Shown here piece by piece: positions 1 to 9,091 of a DNA stretch of 64,000 bases (positions are counted from its first letter, which is position 1; every line of letters starts with the position of its first letter). The notes beneath the pieces were generated by a model. That model was not told the DNA's origin, did no database searches, and saw only the letters and a list, made by a program, of their open reading frames with translations. The translations under genes and the position numbers were made by a program. Source of the DNA: Croceivirga sp009797885 (GTDB taxonomy: Bacteria; Bacteroidota; Bacteroidia; Flavobacteriales; Flavobacteriaceae); assembly GCA_045866215.1 (NCBI GenBank), contig AP035880.1, forward strand, positions 1,240,001-1,304,000, written 5' to 3'.

Positions 1-1185
1 TCCTTTGTCCTAATCGATTTTTTAATTGATTTTCTGATCAATAAACTAAACGAGACCCAGTATATAATAGGCTATTTTATAGCATTTATGGGCATTTTGG
101 CCTTTAGTATCCTGGCCACCATGTTCATCATCCATTTCATTCTTCGTTCCTATTGGATTGGATTGGTGGGATTGAATTCCGTATTTCCGGACTATAGCAT
201 AAAAGATAGTGCTTATTCCGAAATCTATACCAAAAAGATGACGGACTATCTTCCAAAATTGTCCAAAAGCATTGATTCCATTGATGAATTGTGTAGTGTT
301 ATATTTTCGGCCGCTTTTACCATACTGGGTCTCTACGCCTACATTACCGTTTTTAGTGCCTTGTATCTCTTTATATTCAATAAGCTTAAAGGAATTGTCC
401 CTGTAGCGGTGCTTTTAATACCCATTGCTTTAATTGCCCTACTTTTAGTGGTACAGAGCATTTTGAACGTTTTTGCAAACCTCAAAAAACTTAAAACCAA
501 TGCCCGCCTACAGCATTCGTTTTTTTGGGTAGTGAAGATTTCGAGCTTAATACTCATGGGACCGTTGGCAAAGAACTTTCTCCAGGTGAGTATGATTTTT
601 GGCTCAAATTTCAAGCGAAAAAAAAGCCTTGTTACTTTGGTACTGTTGTTCTTCTTCGCGGGTGCAAGCTTATCGGTTTTTCAAGCGCAGAAAACCAATT
701 TGTTCCACATGGTGCGTCACAAGGCACCAAAGGATTCCTTTAAAACATATGCCTATTTCTACAACACCAATAACAATGAAAGTTCCTTTTTACTTACTCC
801 GGAAATTGACTCCGATATTATTGAAAAAAGGGTGGTGCGACTTTTTATTCCCATTTTTGATAATGAACTTGACCATTTTGAACAGGCTTGTGGCATCCAA
901 AAACCTAAAAATCCATTGAAAGAAGATAAAGTTGAAATGCAAGGCGTATGGAAAGACTACCTCTCCTGCTATCAACAAAATCATTTTGTGGCCGTTGATG
1001 GGCAACCGGTTACTGTGGAATTTGTCAAATACGACCACCCACAAACCGGGCAATTCGGTATTTTGGGATATATTGACCTATCGGACCAGGCCAGGGGACA
1101 GCACCAATTGAAAGTTGTAAAAAATGGGGCTGATGCGGATTCCAAGGAATGGACCATCCCCTTTTATTATCACGGAAATCTTTGA
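1..1185 (+). CDS. Multi-pass membrane protein, unknown function (5' end outside window)
   Basis: The frame is open from the first base of the window, so the gene starts upstream; the first ATG inside (position 88) sits in a membrane segment and is probably not the start. The visible product has hydrophobic helices near its beginning, a pair in the middle (around FAAFTILGLYAY and VAVLLIPIALIALLLV), two more around position 550-680, then a soluble C-terminal part of about 160 residues that ends in YHGNL. The soluble part contains two cysteines (EQACGI, YLSCYQ) and probably lies in the periplasm as a beta-rich domain. I do not recognise the family. It is followed by 160 bases of AT-rich spacer before polA and need not be co-transcribed with it. 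Confidence 0.75.
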   Translation, partial: SFVLIDFLIDFLINKLNETQYIIGYFIAFMGILAFSILATMFIIHFILRSYWIGLVGLNSVFPDYSIKDSAYSEIYTKKMTDYLPKLSKSIDSIDELCSVIFSAAFTILGLYAYITVFSALYLFIFNKLKGIVPVAVLLIPIALIALLLVVQSILNVFANLKKLKTNARLQHSFFWVVKISSLILMGPLAKNFLQVSMIFGSNFKRKKSLVTLVLLFFFAGASLSVFQAQKTNLFHMVRHKAPKDSFKTYAYFYNTNNNESSFLLTPEIDSDIIEKRVVRLFIPIFDNELDHFEQACGIQKPKNPLKEDKVEMQGVWKDYLSCYQQNHFVAVDGQPVTVEFVKYDHPQTGQFGILGYIDLSDQARGQHQLKVVKNGADADSKEWTIPFYYHGNL

Positions 1186-1272
1186 TTTTTCAATTGTAAT
1201 GGCCCTTGGAGTTCCCTTCCTTGGAGACAATTAATCTTTGTACATTTAAAAATCGTACCGATACCCACTTTT

Positions 1273-1310
1273 AACCAATAACTAGTAACCTTTAACTATC
1301 AACCAATAAC
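1273..1310. repeat. Degenerate AT-rich direct repeat upstream of polA
   Basis: AACCAATAAC occurs at 1273-1282 and again at 1301-1310 (period 28). Related words (AACCTTTAAC, TTTTAACC) fill the stretch from about 1270 to 1340. It ends just before the polA start codon. It may be simple slippage sequence in the leader; no function can be shown. Confidence 0.4.
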
Positions 1311-1346
1311 CTTTTACTATTAAATAATAACTTTTAACCACATCAG

Positions 1347-4205
1347 ATGTCTGACCAAAAAAGACTCTTTCTTTTAGATGCCTACGCTTTAATTTTTAGG
1401 GGCTACTACGCCTTTATCAAAAACCCAAGAATCAATTCCAAAGGCATGGACACTTCGGCCATTATGGGTTTTATGAATTCCCTTTTTGACGTCATTCGCA
1501 GGGAAAAGCCCGATCATTTGGCCGTTGCCTTTGACAAGGGAGGCAGTGTGGAGCGCACGGAACTTTTTGAAGACTACAAGGCCAACCGGGATGAGACCCC
1601 CGATGCGATCCGTATTGCCGTTCCCTATATCCAGGATATTTTAAAGGCACTCAAAATTCCGGTAGTGGAGTTGGAAGGATATGAGGCGGATGACCTTATC
1701 GGTACTTTGGCAAAACAGGCCGAAAAAGAGGATTATAAGGTCTTCATGGTAACCCCGGACAAGGATTTTGGCCAATTGGTTTCCGAAAACATTTTCATGT
1801 ATCGCCCCGCTCGGATGGGGAACGGAATAGAGATTTGGGGAATTCCGGAGGTCCAAAAACGTTTTGGGGTAGAGCGCCCGGAACAGGTGATCGATTATCT
1901 GGGAATGATGGGTGATGCCAGTGACAACATTCCGGGATTGCCCGGGGTTGGTGACAAAACCGCACAAAAGTTTCTGGCGCAATTCGGTTCACTGGAAGGA
2001 CTCCTGGCCAATACCGATCAGCTAAAAGGCAAAATGAAGGAAAAGGTGGAAACGAACGCCGAACTTGGTCGCCTCTCCAGAAAACTGGCCGAAATTAAAA
2101 TTGACTGTGATGTGCAATTTGATGCTGCCGATTTTGAAATGTGCCCCCCCGATGCTGAAAAAGTACAGGAGCTGTTTGAAGAACTTGAATTCCGAAGGTT
2201 AAAAGAACAATTCCTTAAACTGTTTTCCGGTGAAGCGGAGGCCGACCCCCAAACCACCAAAACCGTGACCAAGGAAAAAGTGTATTCGGAACAAGGTCAG
2301 GGGGAGTCCAAAGTAGCCGGAAGCGGACAATTTACCCTTTTTGGAGGCAACCCCAGTGAAGCAGCGGCCACCATAAAGGAGGTAAGTAGCCGAAAAACCA
2401 TTTCCGAAGTACCACACTTTTATCAAATGGTCCAAGATGGACTGGGCATGGAACTGTTTCTAAAAAGCCTGATGAAGCAGCACGCGGTCTGCTTTGATAC
2501 GGAGACAACATCCATCAATCCCTTGGAGGCCGAACTCGTTGGCATTGCATTTTCCTGGGCCGAAGGTAAGGGCTTTTATGTCCCATTTCCGGAGGAAAGG
2601 GAGAAAGCCATGGTCGTTATCGAAAAACTAAGACCCTTCTTTGAAGCGGAGGATATTGAGAAAATAGGTCAAAACCTTAAATATGACATCAAGGTTATGC
2701 ACAATTATGGGGTTGATGTAAAGGGAAAGTTATTTGACACCATGTTGGCCCACTACCTCATCAATCCGGATATGCGACACAATATGGACGTACTTTCGGA
2801 AACCTATTTAAACTACACCCCTGTTTCCATCACCGAACTCATCGGAAAAAAAGGAAAAAATCAACTGAGCATGCGGCAAGTTCCATTGGAAAAGCAGACG
2901 GAATATGCCGTGGAAGATGCCGATGTCACCTATCAATTGGCCCAAAAGTTCCGTCCGGAGCTGACCGAAGCAAAGACGGACACCCTCTTTGAAGGCATTG
3001 AAGTACCCTTGCTCCGGGTTTTGGCGGACATGGAACGTGAAGGCATTAATTTGGATGAAAGCTTTTTGAACGACCTTTCCACCGTACTGGATAAGGACAT
3101 TAAAGAACTGGAAGGAAAAATCTATGAGCTAGCTGGGGAACAGTTCAATATCGGTTCCCCCAAACAGTTGGGGGAAATACTGTTTGGAAAAATGAAATTG
3201 GTGGACAAACCCAAAAAGACCAAAACCGGGCAATTTTCCACTTCCGAGGAAGTGCTTTCCTATTTGGCCAAGGACCATGAAATCATTCAAAATGTTTTGG
3301 ACTATCGTGGGTTGACCAAACTAAAGAGCACCTATGTGGATGCATTGCCCAATGAAGTCCAAAAACACAGTGGAAGGGTGCATACGGATTATATGCAGAC
3401 CGTGGCCGCCACAGGTCGATTGAGCAGTAACAATCCCAATCTGCAGAATATCCCCATACGAACGGAACGAGGGCGACAAGTACGGAAAGCCTTTATTCCA
3501 AGGGATGAAAACTATGTGTTGCTGGCTGCGGATTATTCCCAGATCGAACTGCGGATCATTGCGGCTTTGAGTGAGGAAGATACCATGATCGAAGCATTCA
3601 AAAATGGGGAGGACATTCACGCCTCTACAGCGTCCAGGGTTTTTAATGTCCCTATTGACGAGGTCACCCGCGAACAGCGAAGCAATGCCAAAACCGTAAA
3701 TTTTGGCATTATCTATGGCGTTTCCGCCTTTGGACTGAGCAATCAAACGGATTTAAATAGAACTGAGGCCAAGGAACTCATAGAAACTTACTATAAGACC
3801 TATCCCAAGCTCCGTAATTATATGGGGGAACAGGTCGATTTTGCTCGGGAGAATGGATATGTACAGACCGTTTTGGGCCGCAGACGGTATTTAAAGGATA
3901 TCAACGCAGGGAATCAGGTGGTGCGCGGTGCAGCGGAACGAAACGCTGTGAACGCCCCAATCCAAGGTAGTGCGGCGGATATCATAAAAATTGCAATGAT
4001 CAATATCCACAAAAAGCTTACGGAAGGCAACTACAAGACCAAAATGTTACTCCAGGTGCACGATGAATTGGTGTTTGATTGCTACAAACCCGAACTGGAG
4101 GAGATGAAAACGCTTATTAAAACCGAAATGGAAAATGCCTATACGTTGGCCGTACCCTTGGACGTGGAAGTAGGCATCGGAGCGAATTGGCTGGAGGCAC
4201 ACTAA
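1347..4205 (+). CDS. polA: DNA polymerase I
   Basis: Family A DNA polymerase for Okazaki-fragment processing and repair synthesis in the cytoplasm. The 952-residue product has all three domains: an N-terminal 5'-3' exonuclease (LLDAYALIFRGYYAF, then GDASDNIPGLPGVGDKTA around residue 190), a 3'-5' proofreading exonuclease whose DxE motif is intact (CFDTETTSI, near residue 383), and the polymerase with motif A DYSQIELR (about 729), the O-helix region ending in NFGIIYG and motif C QVHDELVF (about 902). Length is typical for Bacteroidota, with a linker of low conservation at about 290-350. The proofreading motif is kept, unlike Taq-type enzymes. The start at 1347 directly precedes the conserved N-terminus. 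A strong terminator follows 5 bases after the stop, so it is probably transcribed alone. Confidence 0.97.
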   Translation: MSDQKRLFLLDAYALIFRGYYAFIKNPRINSKGMDTSAIMGFMNSLFDVIRREKPDHLAVAFDKGGSVERTELFEDYKANRDETPDAIRIAVPYIQDILKALKIPVVELEGYEADDLIGTLAKQAEKEDYKVFMVTPDKDFGQLVSENIFMYRPARMGNGIEIWGIPEVQKRFGVERPEQVIDYLGMMGDASDNIPGLPGVGDKTAQKFLAQFGSLEGLLANTDQLKGKMKEKVETNAELGRLSRKLAEIKIDCDVQFDAADFEMCPPDAEKVQELFEELEFRRLKEQFLKLFSGEAEADPQTTKTVTKEKVYSEQGQGESKVAGSGQFTLFGGNPSEAAATIKEVSSRKTISEVPHFYQMVQDGLGMELFLKSLMKQHAVCFDTETTSINPLEAELVGIAFSWAEGKGFYVPFPEEREKAMVVIEKLRPFFEAEDIEKIGQNLKYDIKVMHNYGVDVKGKLFDTMLAHYLINPDMRHNMDVLSETYLNYTPVSITELIGKKGKNQLSMRQVPLEKQTEYAVEDADVTYQLAQKFRPELTEAKTDTLFEGIEVPLLRVLADMEREGINLDESFLNDLSTVLDKDIKELEGKIYELAGEQFNIGSPKQLGEILFGKMKLVDKPKKTKTGQFSTSEEVLSYLAKDHEIIQNVLDYRGLTKLKSTYVDALPNEVQKHSGRVHTDYMQTVAATGRLSSNNPNLQNIPIRTERGRQVRKAFIPRDENYVLLAADYSQIELRIIAALSEEDTMIEAFKNGEDIHASTASRVFNVPIDEVTREQRSNAKTVNFGIIYGVSAFGLSNQTDLNRTEAKELIETYYKTYPKLRNYMGEQVDFARENGYVQTVLGRRRYLKDINAGNQVVRGAAERNAVNAPIQGSAADIIKIAMINIHKKLTEGNYKTKMLLQVHDELVFDCYKPELEEMKTLIKTEMENAYTLAVPLDVEVGIGANWLEAH

Positions 4206-4210
4206 AACTA

Positions 4211-4236
4211 AAAAGGCACCCAATGGGTGCCTTTTT
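4211..4236 (+). terminator. Intrinsic terminator after polA
   Basis: Near-perfect hairpin AAAAGGCACCC-aat-GGGTGCCTTTTT, immediately downstream of the polA stop. The A-tract before and T-tract after make it usable from both strands, so it could also stop the small minus-strand ORF that ends at 4257. Confidence 0.9.
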
Positions 4237-4256
4237 CATTCTCACTATGGTTTGGC

Positions 4257-4415
4257 CTACCAACTCAAAGCCAATTTAAACTTCGGTTTCCTTTCTTTTT
4301 TCTCAGCCGCTTTCCTCGCAGCTTTCTTCGCAGCTTCCTTTTCTGCCTGGATGAACAAATCCATTGAAAACGGATAGGTTTGCCACATGTTCGGGTAATA
4401 CGTTAACTTCTTCAT
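4257..4415 (-). CDS. Small basic Ala/Lys-rich protein, 52 residues
   Basis: An ATG-started frame not overlapping any other gene. The product begins MKKLTYYPNMWQTYPFSM and ends KPKFKLALSW, with a strongly charged Ala/Lys/Glu middle (KEAAKKAARKAAEKKERK) likely to be one amphipathic or coiled helix. It has no signal peptide or membrane segment. It converges on polA and ends 20 bases from the polA terminator. The aromatic N-terminus, helical centre and unbroken frame suggest a real gene, but I do not know a family. A random frame of this length is possible, so confidence is moderate. Confidence 0.55.
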   Translation of the reverse strand: MKKLTYYPNMWQTYPFSMDLFIQAEKEAAKKAARKAAEKKERKPKFKLALSW

Positions 4416-4579
4416 ACTACGTTTTTTTTTGAAAAATGAGCGGCAAAGATGCTACTGCCCTTTGGTGTGGAAATCAATAGTATTACCCACTTTCTATGCT
4501 ATTTTACCCCAAATGACCCTTTTTAACACTCCCTTAAGGTAAAGTACCAAAAAAGTAAGGGAAATTCGATAAAACCAAA

Positions 4580-5062
4580 GTGATGAAATCGCTGTTACCA
4601 TTCCTACTGTTCCTTTTACTGTTTTTACTTTCCTGCAACCGTGATCTACCAACAAATAAGGATATTTCTGTAGCAAGGAATGCACTCCCTCTAGTCCTAA
4701 AAAAGTTCAACACCGCATTTGCCAACGGGGATTTGGCCATTTTGGATTCCTTGACCACCGAAAACTATGTACATACCAATGGTAGTTCCAAGGTCATTTC
4801 CAAAACGGACTGGTTCAATTATTTGCGGCAAAGAAACCGCCAATTAAAATCCGGTGACCTAAAAGTTCTGGACTATTCCCTTAAGGAGCAACAAATTGAA
4901 TACCACGGCACCACCGCCATCGTTACGGGAAAGGTGCTTATTGTAACCGGTGATAGCTCGGGAACAAAGGAACACGAATACCGCATTACCAATATTTGGG
5001 TCTATGGGAACGAAGGTTGGAAAAGGGCCGGTTTCCATGATGGCAAAATACAAAGGCCCTAG
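4580..5062 (+). CDS. NTF2-like (DUF4440/SnoaL-type) lipoprotein
   Basis: A 160-residue protein with a very hydrophobic N-terminal signal and a lipobox (FLLLFLLSC, Cys at about residue 19), so probably anchored to a membrane facing the periplasm. The mature part has the outline of the NTF2-like fold of DUF4440/SnoaL proteins: an early helix (VLKKFNTAFANGDLAILDSLTTENYVHTNG split over two helices), an alternating beta sheet (IVTGKVLIVTG) and the closing signature NIWVYGNEGWKRAGFHDGKI. Members of this fold bind small ligands or act as isomerases, but the substrate cannot be read from the sequence. ATG codons at 4580 and 4583 are both possible starts. It is isolated: 374 bases follow polA and 329 bases precede the reductase gene. 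Confidence 0.8.
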   Translation: MMKSLLPFLLFLLLFLLSCNRDLPTNKDISVARNALPLVLKKFNTAFANGDLAILDSLTTENYVHTNGSSKVISKTDWFNYLRQRNRQLKSGDLKVLDYSLKEQQIEYHGTTAIVTGKVLIVTGDSSGTKEHEYRITNIWVYGNEGWKRAGFHDGKIQRP

Positions 5063-5391
5063 CACAACAGTATTCGGTTGGTGGCATAGTTATGTGTTTT
5101 CCAAGGTGCACCATAGTATCGGGGCAAGGTATATTCACAGTTTCCAATATCCATTCCGCAGACACCGATCGCTGCAATTTCCTCCCTACTGCATAAAGAC
5201 TTTCAAAAATCCCTTCTCACCATTTTTTGTCAACTTTTTTTTGTTGATAAATTCGTAAATCATTGATTATTATATGATTAATCACTAAAAATGGGTGACT
5301 TTATGATTTTTGTCAGGTTCCATTTTTTTCCGTTTTTCCTAATTTTACATTCCCTTAACATCATTGCTAATTTTCTAAAATCCGTTCAAAA
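5063..5391. other. Intergenic region before the ribonucleotide reductase gene
   Basis: No convincing gene in these 329 bases. From about 5220 on it is AT-rich and holds two weak inverted repeats: TCAAC/GTTGA around a T-tract (5230-5247) and AATCAT/ATGATT (about 5258-5280). These could be regulatory for the reductase. I see neither the tandem 16-bp boxes expected for NrdR nor a recognisable cobalamin riboswitch core, although such structures cannot be excluded by eye. Confidence 0.4.
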
Positions 5392-7950
5392 ATGCAGTCG
5401 ACCCGTGTCCAAACCGTCCCTAAAACCTACACCCAACAAGAAGCGTATGAAGCCTCCGTGGATTATTTTAAAGGAGATGATCTCGCCGCCATGGTCTGGG
5501 TGAACAAATATGCCCTAAAGGATTCTGAGGGCAACATTTATGAACGTACTCCAAACGATATGCACCGCCGTATTGCCAAGGAGATTGCGCGGATAGAGCA
5601 AAAGTATCCGAATCCCATGACCGAGGGGGAAGTATATGATCTTATCAAGGATTTTAAATACATCGTCCCCCAGGGAAGTCCCATGGCGGGTATTGGCAAT
5701 CCCTACCAGATAGCTTCGCTTTCCAATTGTTTTGTAGTGGGGAACGATGGACAATCCGACTCCTATGGAGGCATCCTTAAAATCGATCAGGAACAGGTAC
5801 AGCTTATGAAGCGTCGTGGCGGGGTAGGCCATGATCTTTCCCATATTAGGCCCAAGGGATCGCCGGTAAAGAATTCCGCACTCACCTCTACGGGCCTGGT
5901 CCCCTTTATGGAGCGGTATAGCAATTCTACCCGGGAGGTAGCACAAGATGGACGCCGGGGCGCACTTATGCTTTCCGTAAGTATCAACCACCCGGATGCC
6001 GAAGATTTCATTGATGCCAAAATGGAACAGGGAAAGGTTACGGGCGCCAATGTTTCCGTGCGAATGGATGACGATTTCATGAAAGCCGTGGAAACCCAAC
6101 AACCTTATGAGCAGAAATTCCCCATTTTTAGTGAAAACCCCAAATACAATAAGACTATTGATGCCAAAAAACTGTGGGACAAGATTGTGGCCAATGCATG
6201 GCAGTCCGCAGAGCCGGGCATCCTCTTCTGGAATACCATCACCCGGGAATCCGTTCCCGATTGTTATGCGGATTTGGGCTATAGGACCGTATCCACCAAT
6301 CCCTGTGGGGAAATTCCGCTTTGCCCTTATGACTCATGCCGCTTATTGGCCATCAATCTCTTCTCCTACGTGGAAAAACCCTTTACCAAAGCGGCTACCT
6401 TTAATTTTGACCTTTTCAAAAAGCATGTAGCCCGGGCGCAGCGCATCATGGATGACATCATTGACCTGGAACTGGAAAAAGTAGATGCAATTCTAGGTAA
6501 GATAGCCTCCGATCCCGAACTGAAGGAGGTGAAAACCGTTGAAGTCAATCTTTGGAAGAACATCCGCAAAAAAGCACGGGAGGGACGGAGAACGGGAATT
6601 GGAATTACTGCTGAGGGTGATATGCTCGCGGCCTTGGGACTACGTTACGGTACCGAAGTGGCCAACGAATTTTCCGTAGAAGTACACAAGACCATTGCCT
6701 TGGCGGCATACCGGGAATCCGTACGGACGGCCAAGGAACGTGGGGCGTTTGGCATTTTTGATGCGGAACGCGAAAAGGGCAATCCATTTATCCAACGCCT
6801 TCGCAAGGCAGATGAAAAACTGTATTACGAAATGTTGGAGCACGGACGCCGGAACATTGCACTCCTTACCATTGCCCCAACGGGAACCACCAGTTTAATG
6901 ACCCAGACCACCTCAGGTATTGAACCCGTATTCCTTCCCGTATACAAAAGACGCCGAAAGGTAAACCCCAATGATAAATCGGCTCGGGTGGATTTTGTGG
7001 ACGAAGTAGGGGATTCCTGGGAAGAATACACGGTGTTCCATCACCGATTTAAACAATGGATGGAAGCCAACGGTATCGCAATGAACCAAAACTATTCCCA
7101 GGAGGAAATTGACGAATTGGTAAAAAAATCCCCCTATTACAAGGCCACGTCCAACGATGTGGATTGGTTGAGCAAGGTTCATTTACAGGGAGCAGTCCAA
7201 AAATGGGTGGACCATAGCATTAGCGTTACCATAAACTTGCCCAACCACGTATCCAAGGAGTTGGTGGGACAACTCTATTTGGAAGCGTGGAAAAGCGGCT
7301 GCAAGGGAGTTACGGTATACCGTGACGGATCGCGTTCCGGCGTGCTTATCTCCAATGAGGACAGTAAAAAGGAGGAAAAAGAGGGCGATACCCTGGTCGT
7401 ATTTCCCAAGAAAAGACCTCAGGTTTTGGAGGCCGATGTTGTGCGTTTCCAAAACAATAAGGATAAATGGATAGCATTTATTGGGCTTATCGAAAACAAG
7501 CCTTATGAAATCTTTACCGGTTTGGCCGATGATGAGGATGGTATCCTACTCCCGAGGTGGGCCAACAAAGGTTTGATCATTAAAAACAAGGATGAAGAGG
7601 GCAACTCCCGATATGATTTCCAATACAAAAACCGAAGGGGCTACAAAACCACTATTGAAGGCTTATCGTACAAATTCAATCCCGAATTCTGGAACTACGC
7701 CAAACTGATTTCAGGAACCTTGAGACAGGGCATGCCCATAGAAAATGTGGTACACCTGATCAATGGCCTTCAATTGGATAACGAATCCATCAACACCTGG
7801 AAAAATGGAGTGGCACGGGCACTGAAACGATATGTGGCCGATGGCACGGTTGCCAAGGGACAAAAATGCAGCAACTGCCAATCCACCAACCTCATCTATC
7901 AGGAAGGCTGCCTTACCTGTAAGGACTGTGGTTCCTCTAAATGTGGATAA
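5392..7950 (+). CDS. nrdJ: Class II (adenosylcobalamin-dependent) ribonucleoside-diphosphate reductase
   Basis: Makes deoxyribonucleotides from ribonucleotides using a coenzyme B12 radical, without needing oxygen. The 852-residue product has the reductase barrel with the first redox cysteine in SLSNCFVV (about residue 112), the radical and catalytic site in NPCGEIPLCPYDSC (about 304), and the loop IAPTGTTSLMTQTTSGIEP (near 491). After residue 680 comes a TSCPD-like domain. The end is a zinc-ribbon-like tail with CxxC pairs (CSNCQ, CLTCKDCG, KCG), which also holds the thiols that re-reduce the active site in this family. No small subunit or NrdR gene is nearby. It stands alone between a 329-base upstream gap and a hairpin shared with the convergent gene downstream. 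Confidence 0.95.
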   Translation: MQSTRVQTVPKTYTQQEAYEASVDYFKGDDLAAMVWVNKYALKDSEGNIYERTPNDMHRRIAKEIARIEQKYPNPMTEGEVYDLIKDFKYIVPQGSPMAGIGNPYQIASLSNCFVVGNDGQSDSYGGILKIDQEQVQLMKRRGGVGHDLSHIRPKGSPVKNSALTSTGLVPFMERYSNSTREVAQDGRRGALMLSVSINHPDAEDFIDAKMEQGKVTGANVSVRMDDDFMKAVETQQPYEQKFPIFSENPKYNKTIDAKKLWDKIVANAWQSAEPGILFWNTITRESVPDCYADLGYRTVSTNPCGEIPLCPYDSCRLLAINLFSYVEKPFTKAATFNFDLFKKHVARAQRIMDDIIDLELEKVDAILGKIASDPELKEVKTVEVNLWKNIRKKAREGRRTGIGITAEGDMLAALGLRYGTEVANEFSVEVHKTIALAAYRESVRTAKERGAFGIFDAEREKGNPFIQRLRKADEKLYYEMLEHGRRNIALLTIAPTGTTSLMTQTTSGIEPVFLPVYKRRRKVNPNDKSARVDFVDEVGDSWEEYTVFHHRFKQWMEANGIAMNQNYSQEEIDELVKKSPYYKATSNDVDWLSKVHLQGAVQKWVDHSISVTINLPNHVSKELVGQLYLEAWKSGCKGVTVYRDGSRSGVLISNEDSKKEEKEGDTLVVFPKKRPQVLEADVVRFQNNKDKWIAFIGLIENKPYEIFTGLADDEDGILLPRWANKGLIIKNKDEEGNSRYDFQYKNRRGYKTTIEGLSYKFNPEFWNYAKLISGTLRQGMPIENVVHLINGLQLDNESINTWKNGVARALKRYVADGTVAKGQKCSNCQSTNLIYQEGCLTCKDCGSSKCG

Positions 7951-7997
7951 CGGTATAAGCAACAATGCCCCTTGAATGGGGAAGTGGAATACATGAT

Positions 7998-8030
7998 ATC
8001 CCGCCTTAATCGTACAAATATGGGCGGGAT
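7998..8030. terminator. Hairpin between convergent genes, likely bidirectional terminator
   Basis: ATCCCGCC (7998-8005) and GGCGGGAT (8023-8030) form a perfect 8-bp stem with a 17-base loop, in the gap between nrdJ and the convergent SUMF1-like gene. The T-run after the stem is short, so efficiency is uncertain. Confidence 0.6.
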
Positions 8031-8059
8031 TATTCATTTAAGGATTACCGTATCACAGG

Positions 8060-9091
8060 TCAGTCCTCCACATAGACCAATCGAAAGCCGGTATGTTCCA
8101 AACCGGTATCCGGGGTGGAGCTCATACGTGCCGAAGCCCTATAGCCCGTGCAGTAACTTTCACTACATAAAAACGACCCCCCGCGTATCACTTTTTGTTG
8201 TTGGGGATTCAGGTATTTTTTGAAGTAGCCGTCCTCCCTTCGCTCCAACATTTCGTAGGCATTGGGATAATAGGTGTCCAAACACCACTCCCAAACATTT
8301 CCTGCCATATCAAAAAGTCCAAAACCATTGGGTGGAAAGGAGCCGACTTTGGCCGTTTTTTCAAACCGGTCCTCCAACAGGTTTTCCACTGGAAAATCCC
8401 CTTGGTGAAAATTGGCGTTCTGGGTGGCTTGGGCAAAATCATCACCCCAAAAATATTTGGTCCCCTGGCTTCCCCCCCGGGCGGCATATTCCCATTCCGC
8501 TTCCGTTGGCAATCGCTTACCTACCCAATGGGCATAGGCCATGGCATCATACCAGGCTAACTGTACCACGGGATGGTTTTCCTTGCCCGCAATGGAACTG
8601 CCCGGTCCGTAGGGTTGTTTCCAGTTGGCCCCTTTTTGGAACTTCCACCACATTTGGGGATTGCTCCCATCGAACACCAAGGCTCCGGGATCATAGCGTT
8701 GCCCTTCAATAAAGGCCTCTTTTTCCGCAATGGTCACATAACCTGTGGCATCTACAAATTCCTTGAATTGCGCATTGGTCACTTCGGTCCTATCCATCCA
8801 GAAGGGGCCTACAGTTTCACTATGGCGCGGAAACTCATCCCTTCTTGCCTGATCGGACACCCCTCCCATCATAAAAGTCCCTCCTTTGATTTGGATCATA
8901 TCTTGGGTAGGGTCCATATCCTCTTTCCTCGGTATTTTGGAAATCTCCAGTAAGTACGCCTCATGGGCACTCAATTGTTTCTCAACAATGGGTGCCGTTT
9001 GTGTCTCCTTGGCTTTTGGTGTTTTTTTACACCCCATCAAACCAAGAAAAAGAAAAAAGAAAAGAATAGCTCTTTTAGCGATATGCTTCAT
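8060..9091 (-). CDS. Formylglycine-generating enzyme (SUMF1/FGE) family lipoprotein
   Basis: A 343-residue protein with a signal peptide and lipobox (FLGLMGC, Cys about residue 21). The rest is an FGE-sulfatase domain: MIQIKGGTFMMGG, WMDRTEVTNAQFKEFVD, HPVVQLAWYDAMAYAHW, RLPTEAEWEYAARGG, GNVWEWCLDTYY and GFRLV at the end. FGE oxidises a cysteine of sulfatases to formylglycine. The two catalytic cysteines of aerobic FGE are present as LCSESYC (Cys309 and Cys314), so it could be a true enzyme and not a structural relative such as GldJ/GldK. Its start lies inside the end of the upstream marR gene (17-base overlap), so the two are co-transcribed. No sulfatase gene is in the window. The lipoprotein location suggests it acts on exported substrates. 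Confidence 0.88.
   Translation of the reverse strand: MKHIAKRAILFFFLFLGLMGCKKTPKAKETQTAPIVEKQLSAHEAYLLEISKIPRKEDMDPTQDMIQIKGGTFMMGGVSDQARRDEFPRHSETVGPFWMDRTEVTNAQFKEFVDATGYVTIAEKEAFIEGQRYDPGALVFDGSNPQMWWKFQKGANWKQPYGPGSSIAGKENHPVVQLAWYDAMAYAHWVGKRLPTEAEWEYAARGGSQGTKYFWGDDFAQATQNANFHQGDFPVENLLEDRFEKTAKVGSFPPNGFGLFDMAGNVWEWCLDTYYPNAYEMLERREDGYFKKYLNPQQQKVIRGGSFLCSESYCTGYRASARMSSTPDTGLEHTGFRLVYVED

Noticed and set aside
4986..5177. Minus-strand frames in the gap before nrdJ, including one with GMDIGNCEYTLPRYYG
   Set aside because: Short, interrupted by stops just upstream, and overlapping a real gene at one end. I considered a decayed gene but see no family match.
4950..5258. Plus-strand frame running past the end of the NTF2-like gene
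   Set aside because: Starts inside the lipoprotein gene in another frame and has random composition. The region 5063-5391 is better taken as non-coding.
5515..6102. Minus-strand open frame of 195 codons
   Set aside because: Antisense to nrdJ in its most conserved part; the translation has no recognisable features.
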